NCBI GenBank assembly: GCA_019347775.1
Contig: JAHWKP010000034.1
Coordinates: forward strand, 1 to 12,620
Origin: Actinomycetota bacterium
GTDB lineage: Bacteria > Actinomycetota > Acidimicrobiia > Acidimicrobiales > JAHWKP01
DNA: 12,620 bases
Direction: 5' to 3'
Position numbers and translations under genes: made by a program
The notes under the pieces: generated by a model
Database searches by the model: none
The model's input: only the letters and a program-made list of their open reading frames with translations
What the model was told of the DNA's origin: nothing
Part shown: positions 5,979-10,864 of the stretch, one piece after another
Layout: every line of letters starts with the position of its first letter
How positions within the stretch are numbered: the stretch's first letter is position 1

Positions 5979-6439
5979 TCCCGAGCTTCGTCGCTCGGAG
6001 AGCTAGGACTTAGTTGTTGGGCTTGGCTGCGCTGATCGGCTAGCGCGTCGCCGGAGTCGCGCGTTACGGCGAGGTCGCCGAGCGACACGACACCTACGGG
6101 TGTGCCGCCATCAAGAACCACCAGGCGACGTACGTCGTGCTTGCGCATCAGCTTCTCGGCGTCACCGAGCGTGTCGTCGGGTGACAGGCTGACCAGGTCC
6201 TTGCTGCAGATGTCAGCCAGCCGGGTGTCGTTGGGATCCAGGTCCTTCGCCAGCGCACGAACCACTATGTCGCGATCCGTGACGATCCCACACGCCTTCT
6301 CGCCATCGACCACGATGACGTCGCCGATGTCGCTGCTCTCCATCTCACGTGCGGCCTCGACGATGGTTGCCTTCGTCGGAAGCGTTACGGGGTTGGGAGT
6401 CATCACTTCGCTGAGCTTGGACGTCTTCGTGTTCGCCAT
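5975..6439 (-). CDS. Stand-alone two-CBS-domain protein
   Basis: From the ATG at 6439 the product is 154 residues. CBS domain 1 spans about residues 8-65 ('VMTPNPVTLP', 'GIVTDRDIVVRALA') and CBS domain 2 about 75-127 ('LVSLSPDDTLGDAEKLMRKHDVRRLVVLD', 'GVVSLGDLAV'). A polar tail rich in Q, S and P follows. Such proteins bind adenine nucleotides or related ligands and act as small energy or redox sensors; no partner is evident here. The start is well supported: AAGGAG ends 5 nt before the ATG, the only strong Shine-Dalgarno in the window. A longer frame to 6508 would run past this site and through a probable operator, so it is rejected. The stop codon shares the CTAG at 5975-5978 with the MFS gene stop. 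Confidence 0.92.
   Translation of the reverse strand: MANTKTSKLSEVMTPNPVTLPTKATIVEAAREMESSDIGDVIVVDGEKACGIVTDRDIVVRALAKDLDPNDTRLADICSKDLVSLSPDDTLGDAEKLMRKHDVRRLVVLDGGTPVGVVSLGDLAVTRDSGDALADQRSQAQQLSPSSPSDEARD
5981..5998. terminator. Hairpin between the convergent MFS and CBS genes
   Basis: CCGAGC (5981-5986) and GCTCGG (5993-5998) form a 6-bp GC-rich stem with loop TTCGTC, starting 2 nt after the MFS stop codon. No T-run follows in either direction, so it is an imperfect intrinsic terminator. It also lies within the last codons of the CBS gene on the other strand. Confidence 0.45.
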
Positions 6440-6444
6440 GTGAT

Positions 6445-6450
6445 CTCCTT
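6445..6450 (-). promoter_or_regulatory. Strong ribosome binding site of the CBS gene
   Basis: AAGGAG on the minus strand is followed by 5 nt (ATCAC) and the ATG at 6439. This fixes the start of the CBS protein and contrasts with the other genes in the window, which mostly lack such a site. Confidence 0.85.
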
Positions 6451-6460
6451 GTCTCGTCGT

Positions 6461-6483
6461 CTTAGGGTACGTATCTACCCAAG
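6461..6483 (-). promoter_or_regulatory. Operator-like inverted repeat upstream of the CBS gene
   Basis: GGGTA (6465-6469) and TACCC (6476-6480) pair around CGTATC, and flanking CTT and AAG extend the symmetry past one unpaired A. On the minus strand the region also contains TAGATA and TACCCT, either of which could act as a -10 box ahead of the Shine-Dalgarno at 6445-6450. An overlapping promoter and operator is inferred. Confidence 0.45.
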
Positions 6484-6507
6484 TCCCCCTCCCCTCTAAA
6501 TGTCGCA

Positions 6508-6552
6508 AGTGGGCGTACTTTTCCCTGCTGGGCCGGGCTAAGTACGCCCACT
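6508..6552. repeat. Perfect 13-bp inverted repeat in the CBS/2-hydroxyacid oxidase intergenic region
   Basis: AGTGGGCGTACTT (6508-6520) and AAGTACGCCCACT (6540-6552) are perfect reverse complements separated by 19 nt. The element sits 35 bp before the GTG start of the oxidase and about 68 bp before the CBS start, between divergent genes. Given that position, a two-site operator or DNA loop for a dimeric regulator is the likeliest reading. A long hairpin in an RNA leader is possible only if a promoter lies further out. Confidence 0.85.
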
Positions 6553-6575
6553 CGGCGAGGGGGCGGCCCGCGATC

Positions 6576-6581
6576 TAGCGT
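6576..6581 (+). promoter_or_regulatory. Putative leaderless -10 box for the 2-hydroxyacid oxidase gene
   Basis: TAGCGT fits the actinobacterial TANNNT -10 form and is followed by exactly 6 nt and then the GTG start. A GAGG at 6583-6586 is too close to the start codon to serve as a ribosome binding site. The large inverted repeat at 6508-6552 covers the region of the -35 and upstream, as an operator would. Confidence 0.5.
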
Positions 6582-6587
6582 CGAGGC

Positions 6588-7628
6588 GTGGACGTTCTCG
6601 ATCTGGGCGAACTCGAGGCCACTGCCCGCCAGCGCCTCGACCAGGGGGTTTACGACTACGTGGCCGGAGGGGCCGACGACGAGGTCACGCTGGCGGCCAA
6701 CACCGCCGCCTGGGACTCGATATTTCTGCGGCCGCGAGTTCTGCGCGACGTCACCAAAGTCGACGCCTCCACCACCATCCTCGGCACGGCGGTGTCGTGT
6801 CCCATCGGCGTCGCCCCGACCGCCTTCCAGCGGCTGATGCACCCCGACGGCGAATGCGCCATGGCGAGCGGCGCATCGGCCCGGGGTTGCCTCATGGTTC
6901 TGTCGACCCGGGCGACGTCGACCCCGGCCGACTGCTTCGAGGCGGCCCCAGAAGGGCTCCGCTGGTACCAGGTGTACGTCTTGAACGACCGCTCCAGGAA
7001 TGAGCGCATGATCAAGGACGCGGTCCAGGCCGGCATCTCCGCGCTGGTCCTCACCGCCGACACCCCGGTGTTGGGGCGGAGGCGCCGCGACGTGGTGAAC
7101 CAGTTCGTACTGCCTCCGAACCTCGGTGGCCCGTCGCTCGAGCTCGAGCCCGGTGAAGAGGGCAACCTCGTCGACCAGGCCGCCGACGTCACCTTCGCCG
7201 ACATCGGCTGGCTCCGGGACATCTCCGGCCTACCGGTAGTGGTGAAAGGAGTGGTACGCGGCGATGACGCCGCCGCCTGTGTGGACGCCGGTGCGGCCGC
7301 GGTGTGGGTCTCGAACCACGGCGGGCGACAGTTGGACGGATGCCTGCCGACCGCTGTCGCGCTGAGTGAGGTCGTCGAGGCCGTGGGCGAGCGGGCCGAG
7401 GTCTATGTCGACGGCGGCATCCGCCGAGGCACCGACGTGCTGAAGGCGCTGGCGGTGGGAGCCAAGGCCACCTTCGTGGGGCGGCCCGCCGTGTGGGGGC
7501 TCGCGACCGACGGCCCAACCGGCGTCGAGCTGGTCCTTAAGGGGCTCAAGGGTGAACTGAAGCTGGCCATGGCCCTCGCCGGTGCCCGGTCGGTCGACGA
7601 GGTCACGTCCGACCTGATCGCCCCGTAG
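6588..7628 (+). CDS. FMN-dependent L-2-hydroxyacid oxidase/dehydrogenase (glycolate/lactate oxidase family)
   Basis: This 346-residue protein aligns by eye along its whole length with glycolate oxidase/HAO1 and lactate oxidases. These enzymes oxidise L-2-hydroxyacids to 2-oxoacids with FMN, usually passing electrons to oxygen. The key residues are all visible: Y24 ('YDYVAGGADDE'), Y130 in 'WYQVYV', D158 in 'TADTP', R165 in the 'LGRRRRDV' segment, K220 in 'VVVKGV', the catalytic H244 and substrate-binding R247 in 'SNHGGRQLDG', and 'VDGGIRRGTDVLKALAVGA' for FMN phosphate. There is no membrane-binding insertion, so a soluble enzyme is likely. The substrate (glycolate, lactate or other) cannot be fixed. 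A mycofactocin-linked MftD role is possible for this family, but no mft genes are near. The GTG start at 6588 is supported by TAGCGT 6 nt upstream. The C-terminus is complete. Confidence 0.93.
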   Translation: MDVLDLGELEATARQRLDQGVYDYVAGGADDEVTLAANTAAWDSIFLRPRVLRDVTKVDASTTILGTAVSCPIGVAPTAFQRLMHPDGECAMASGASARGCLMVLSTRATSTPADCFEAAPEGLRWYQVYVLNDRSRNERMIKDAVQAGISALVLTADTPVLGRRRRDVVNQFVLPPNLGGPSLELEPGEEGNLVDQAADVTFADIGWLRDISGLPVVVKGVVRGDDAAACVDAGAAAVWVSNHGGRQLDGCLPTAVALSEVVEAVGERAEVYVDGGIRRGTDVLKALAVGAKATFVGRPAVWGLATDGPTGVELVLKGLKGELKLAMALAGARSVDEVTSDLIAP

Positions 7629-7680
7629 GACGACGCCCGGTTCCACCCCGCGGAGGACGCAATATGGCGGGAAGCGTGCG

Positions 7681-7686
7681 TAATCT
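7681..7686 (+). promoter_or_regulatory. Putative leaderless -10 box for the Lia-like operon
   Basis: TAATCT matches TATAAT at four of six positions and is followed by 6 nt and then the GTG at 7693, with no ribosome binding site between them. It would drive the four-gene operon at 7693-10833. A -35 is not obvious. Confidence 0.55.
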
Positions 7687-7692
7687 CGCCGG

Positions 7693-8478
7693 GTGAACTG
7701 CTCCGGGCGTCCCCCCAGCTTGGATGTGCTGGGCAGGCGAGCCGAGCGACTTGGCCGGCGAGCCGAGCGCTTCGCCGAACAGGCCGTGCAGCGCCGGCAA
7801 ACCCGCGAGGACCGCTGGTCGTCGCCGTCGGCGGCCAGCCGCGAAGCTCGCAGGCAGGCAGCCGCCGCCGACAAGACAGTCAACAAGAGAGTCATCGGAG
7901 CCGTGTTGCTGGCCATAGGAGGCAACTGGCTGCTCGCTGAGCTCGGTTTGTTCTCCCTCGGCTGGCCCGGCTTGTTCGCCATCGCGCTCATGACGCTCGG
8001 CGTAGCGATGATCGGCACGGCCCAGGCAGGACGCACCAGACCGTTGATCGCCCTGGGCGTTGTGCTCACCTTGGGGCTCGCCATGTCGTCCGGAGTTGGC
8101 GACGCCTTTGCGAGCCAGGCTGTCGGCGACCGAGTTCTGACGCCAACGTCGGCCAGCGAGCTCCGCAGCGTCTACGAACACGATTTCGGCGACTTCACCC
8201 TCGATCTGACCAATTTGGATCTGGATTCGGGGTCACCCGATGTCGACGTGCAGGTCGGCATAGGCGACATCCATGTCATCGTGTCGGCCGACGTGGCCGT
8301 CGAGGTGACGGCCGAAGTCGGGCTCTTCGGCGACATAGAGATCTTCGATGCGGTGGAGGTAGACGGTTTCGGCCGAACCGGCGAGTACCAGGATCCCGGG
8401 TGGGAAGAGGCAGCGGCTCGGCTGAGCCTGGAACTCGATTCGGGCGCCTTCGGCGACATCACGGTGGAGCGCGCCTAA
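7693..8478 (+). CDS. LiaF-like envelope-stress membrane protein
   Basis: The 261-residue product starts with a basic, helical segment containing a tandem 'LGRRAER' repeat (encoded by a 21-bp period repeat, copies at 7736-7748 and 7757-7769). Three membrane segments follow (about residues 66-88, 90-111 and 116-136) in the LiaI/LiaF-type arrangement 'RVIGAVLLAIGGNWLLAELGL ... WPGLFAIAL'. Residues about 150-261 match the LiaF C-terminal (cell-wall-active antibiotic response, PF09922-type) beta domain, with 'GDFTLDLT', 'GIGDIHVIVSADVAVEV' and a final 'SGAFGDITVER'. In firmicutes LiaF inhibits the kinase LiaS until envelope damage occurs; the same role is inferred. The next gene's ATG follows the TAA with no gap, so translation is probably coupled. 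GTG 7693 is preferred because TAATCT lies 6 nt upstream and no earlier start looks better. Confidence 0.8.
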   Translation: MNCSGRPPSLDVLGRRAERLGRRAERFAEQAVQRRQTREDRWSSPSAASREARRQAAAADKTVNKRVIGAVLLAIGGNWLLAELGLFSLGWPGLFAIALMTLGVAMIGTAQAGRTRPLIALGVVLTLGLAMSSGVGDAFASQAVGDRVLTPTSASELRSVYEHDFGDFTLDLTNLDLDSGSPDVDVQVGIGDIHVIVSADVAVEVTAEVGLFGDIEIFDAVEVDGFGRTGEYQDPGWEEAAARLSLELDSGAFGDITVERA

Positions 8479-9381
8479 ATGCCGGTACACGAGTACAACC
8501 CGCGCCGCTTCATCGCCGGCCTCGTCTTCCTCGCCATCGGGCTGTCGTTCTTCCTCGAGGCGCTGGGGATCTGGACCGTCAACCTGGTCATCATCTGGCC
8601 GCTGCTGTTCATTGGGCTGGGGGCGTCGGTGCTGCTGGGGCGCAGCCGACAGGCCAAGGTCGAAGAAGACCGCAGCGCCCAGTTGGCCGTGGCCGAAGAA
8701 CGGGTGCGCATCGCCCGCGAGCTCCACGACGTGGTCGCCCACGGCGTGAGCCTTATGACGGTGCAGATCGCGGCCGCCCGCCGCGTCGCCAAGAAGAAGC
8801 CGGCCGACGCCGAGACCGCGCTGGCCACGGCCGAGGAGACCGGTCGCCAGAGCCTGGCGGAGCTACGGGGAATCGTGTCGGTCCTTCGTGGCGCCGACGC
8901 ATCCATCGAGGCCGCGTCGACGCGCGAGGCACAGCACAGGGCGGCACCCCACGACCCGGCCCCGGCGCTGACTCCTATGCCGGATCTCGACGACATTCCT
9001 GTCCTCATCGAGTCGGTGCGTGAAGCCGGATTGGATGTGTCCTACAGCGTGCTCGGCGTGCGCCCCGAACTGCCGGCGACGACCGGACTGGTCGTCTACC
9101 GGGTCGTGCAGGAGGCGCTAACCAATGTGATCCGACACGCCGATGCCAAGCGGGTTGAGGTGTCGCTGATGTACCTGCCCGACTCGATCGACATTCGCAT
9201 CGAAGACGACGGCCGAGGCGCGAAGGACGCTACGGCTCGCACCGACGGCCACGGCATCCTCGGGATGCGCGAACGGCTCGCCACCGTGGGCGGCGCCGTC
9301 ACAGCCGGCCCAGGCCCCGAAGGCCGCGGCTGGCAGGTCCACGCCGAAATCCCGCTGCTAACCGCAGCGCTGATCTCCTGA
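8479..9381 (+). CDS. Sensor histidine kinase, LiaS/NarL-family (HisKA_3) type
   Basis: This 300-residue kinase has two membrane segments at residues about 10-30 and 34-54, with almost no extracellular loop, the 'intramembrane-sensing' layout of LiaS kinases. The HisKA_3 dimerisation and phosphoacceptor domain is at 65-135, with H83 in 'ARELHDVVAHGVSLM'. The HATPase_c domain follows from about 200: N-box 'QEALTNVIRHA' with N216, G1 box 'DDGRG' (243-247) and 'HGILGMRER' (258-266). It should autophosphorylate at H83 and pass the phosphate to the regulator encoded next. A low-complexity A/P linker at 141-168 separates the two halves. The membrane part resembles that of the preceding LiaF-like protein, suggesting direct contact in the membrane. 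The ATG follows the upstream TAA directly, without a ribosome binding site, so expression likely depends on translational coupling. Confidence 0.92.
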   Translation: MPVHEYNPRRFIAGLVFLAIGLSFFLEALGIWTVNLVIIWPLLFIGLGASVLLGRSRQAKVEEDRSAQLAVAEERVRIARELHDVVAHGVSLMTVQIAAARRVAKKKPADAETALATAEETGRQSLAELRGIVSVLRGADASIEAASTREAQHRAAPHDPAPALTPMPDLDDIPVLIESVREAGLDVSYSVLGVRPELPATTGLVVYRVVQEALTNVIRHADAKRVEVSLMYLPDSIDIRIEDDGRGAKDATARTDGHGILGMRERLATVGGAVTAGPGPEGRGWQVHAEIPLLTAALIS

Positions 9382-9397
9382 TCACGGCGATCACCCG

Positions 9398-10051
9398 ATG
9401 ATCCAAGTTCTGATAGCGGACGATCAGGCACTCATTCGATCCGGGTTCAAGATGATCCTGGAGTCGGAGGACGACATCGAGGTGGTGGCCGAGGCCGCCG
9501 ATGGGGCCGAGGCCGAGCGGCTCGCCGCCGAGCACCGGCCCGATGTGGTGTTGATGGACGTGCGCATGCCGAACATGGACGGCGTGGAAGCGACTCGCCG
9601 GGTCGTAAGTGGTGGCTACTCCCGCGTGCTCATTCTCACCACGTTCGACCTCGACGAATACCTCTTCGACGGCATCCGAGCCGGCGCCAGCGGCTTCCTG
9701 CTCAAAGACGTCCCGCCCGACGACCTCGTCGAAGCCGTCCGCGCCGTGGCCCGGGGTGACGGGCTGGTCGAACCTCGCATGACACGGCGGTTGCTGACCG
9801 AGTTCGCGGCCCATCCCGAACGACCCGGAGGCAAGGAGGCCGAGCGAGTAGCCGAGTTGCTGACCGACCGGGAACTGGAGGTCTTCACCGAGGTGGCCAA
9901 GGGGTGCACGAACGCGGAGATCGCCGAGGCGCTGTTCATCTCCGAGACCACGGTCAAGACCCACGTCGCCCACATCCTCATGAAGCTCGACCTCCGCGAC
10001 CGCATCCAGGCCGTGGTGCTCGCCTACGAGTCGGGGATGTTGCCGGCATGA
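9398..10051 (+). CDS. Response regulator, NarL/LuxR family (LiaR-like)
   Basis: This 217-residue protein is full length for the NarL family. The receiver domain (residues 1-120) has the acidic pair D8/D9, the phosphoacceptor D54 in 'VVLMDVRMP', the T81/T82 switch in 'ILTTFD' and K103 in 'LLKDVPP'. The LuxR-type helix-turn-helix is at about 152-210 ('LTDRELEVFTEVAKGCTNAEIAEALFISETTVKTHV'). It is encoded 16 nt downstream of its kinase and overlaps the next gene by ATGA, so the operon is tightly packed. It should be phosphorylated by the upstream kinase and activate envelope-stress genes, probably including its own operon. Target sites cannot be read from the window. No Shine-Dalgarno is seen before the ATG. 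Confidence 0.94.
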   Translation: MIQVLIADDQALIRSGFKMILESEDDIEVVAEAADGAEAERLAAEHRPDVVLMDVRMPNMDGVEATRRVVSGGYSRVLILTTFDLDEYLFDGIRAGASGFLLKDVPPDDLVEAVRAVARGDGLVEPRMTRRLLTEFAAHPERPGGKEAERVAELLTDRELEVFTEVAKGCTNAEIAEALFISETTVKTHVAHILMKLDLRDRIQAVVLAYESGMLPA

Positions 10052-10833
10052 TCACCGTTGCGGCCACCGTCTTTTTCGTGTGGCTGGCCCTGGCGCGTGA
10101 CAAGGGGTGGGCCTGGATCCCGGCCGCCATCTTCGGGTTCCAGGTCGCACAGAATGTCTTCGAGGGCGGCGGTTCGCTGTTCTTCCCGGTTCTCGTCATT
10201 GCCGCCGGGATACTTCTCCTATCGCGGGGCCACCTCAGCCGCCAGGCGATCATCGGCATCCTGGTCATCCTGGCGATAGTGGGCATCGCGGCCGACGACC
10301 ACTCCCACGATGACGAATCCGAGAAAACCGCGCCCGCCAAAAAGACGATCCCCACCGAGGTCGCCACTGAACGGTCGGAGCTGCCGGAGCTGAAGGGGCG
10401 CCGGCTGGTGGTGGCTTCAAACCGCGCCGACGTCTCCGTGTCTCGATCCGCCAGTCGGCGAGCCACCGTCGACCGCGACGCGGAATTCAAGATCACTGAA
10501 GGGGAGGAACTCGTCTTGGTCGAGCTGAGTGACCTCGGTGCTGCACTCGACTTGCGCGTGCCTTCCGAAAGTCGCCTCACGGTGGACACCAACTCCGGCG
10601 ACGTCAATGCGACCGTGAACGGCTTCGGGTTGGAGGTCGATACCAACTCCGGCGACGTTGACATCGATCTAGAGGGCGAGCACCCCGTGACGGCAGAGAC
10701 GCTGGCCGGACAGATCAGCGCTGAAGGCGTGGATGATGAAGATCAGTCGCCCGCCAAGCTGGTTACTTCGGGTCCCGGCCTGCCGGTCACCATCGAGACA
10801 TTCGCCGGAGACATAAGCATCGAACAAGACTGA
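10048..10833 (+). CDS. Membrane-anchored DUF4097 (LiaG-like) protein
   Basis: The start is the ATG at 10048, which overlaps the regulator's TGA as ATGA; the longer open frame upstream is a shadow of the regulator gene. The 261-residue product has hydrophobic segments at about residues 1-16, 22-38, 43-60 and 66-83. An acidic, histidine-containing stretch ('DDHSHDDES', about 84-92) and a charged linker follow. Residues about 115-261 are a DUF4097-type beta-rich domain with short repeats: 'VDTNSGDV' occurs twice 18 residues apart, followed by 'VTAETLAGQISAEG' and 'VTIETFAGDISIEQ'. Such domains are found in LiaG and other Psp/Lia-associated proteins and are thought to form right-handed beta helices. 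Function is unknown; a role as an envelope-stress effector or sensor is inferred from the operon. The 'LFFPVLVIAAGILLLSRG' segment resembles the membrane module of the two upstream membrane proteins. Confidence 0.82.
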   Translation: MITVAATVFFVWLALARDKGWAWIPAAIFGFQVAQNVFEGGGSLFFPVLVIAAGILLLSRGHLSRQAIIGILVILAIVGIAADDHSHDDESEKTAPAKKTIPTEVATERSELPELKGRRLVVASNRADVSVSRSASRRATVDRDAEFKITEGEELVLVELSDLGAALDLRVPSESRLTVDTNSGDVNATVNGFGLEVDTNSGDVDIDLEGEHPVTAETLAGQISAEGVDDEDQSPAKLVTSGPGLPVTIETFAGDISIEQD

Positions 10834-10850
10834 CGACCCGGAGCGGGACG

Positions 10851-10856
10851 TAGCCT
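10851..10856 (+). promoter_or_regulatory. Putative -10 box for the S9 peptidase-like gene
   Basis: TAGCCT (TANNNT form) lies 8 nt before the ATG at 10865, with no ribosome binding site. This suggests a leaderless or nearly leaderless transcript separate from the Lia-like operon that ends at 10833. The gap between the two genes is only 31 bp. Confidence 0.35.
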
Positions 10857-10864
10857 CATCGGCG

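Noticed and set aside
6588..7628. Mycofactocin MftD assignment for the FMN oxidase
   Set aside because: No other mft genes are in the window, and the sequence reads closest to the glycolate/lactate oxidase branch.
7230..8181. Long minus-strand open frames over the oxidase end and the LiaF-like gene
   Set aside because: The products have no recognisable fold and are antisense to genes with clear domain matches and correct third-position bias.
9904..10047. Extended N-terminus for the DUF4097 protein (start 9904)
   Set aside because: That stretch is an alternative frame of the response regulator's DNA-binding domain. The ATGA overlap start at 10048 leads straight into membrane segments.
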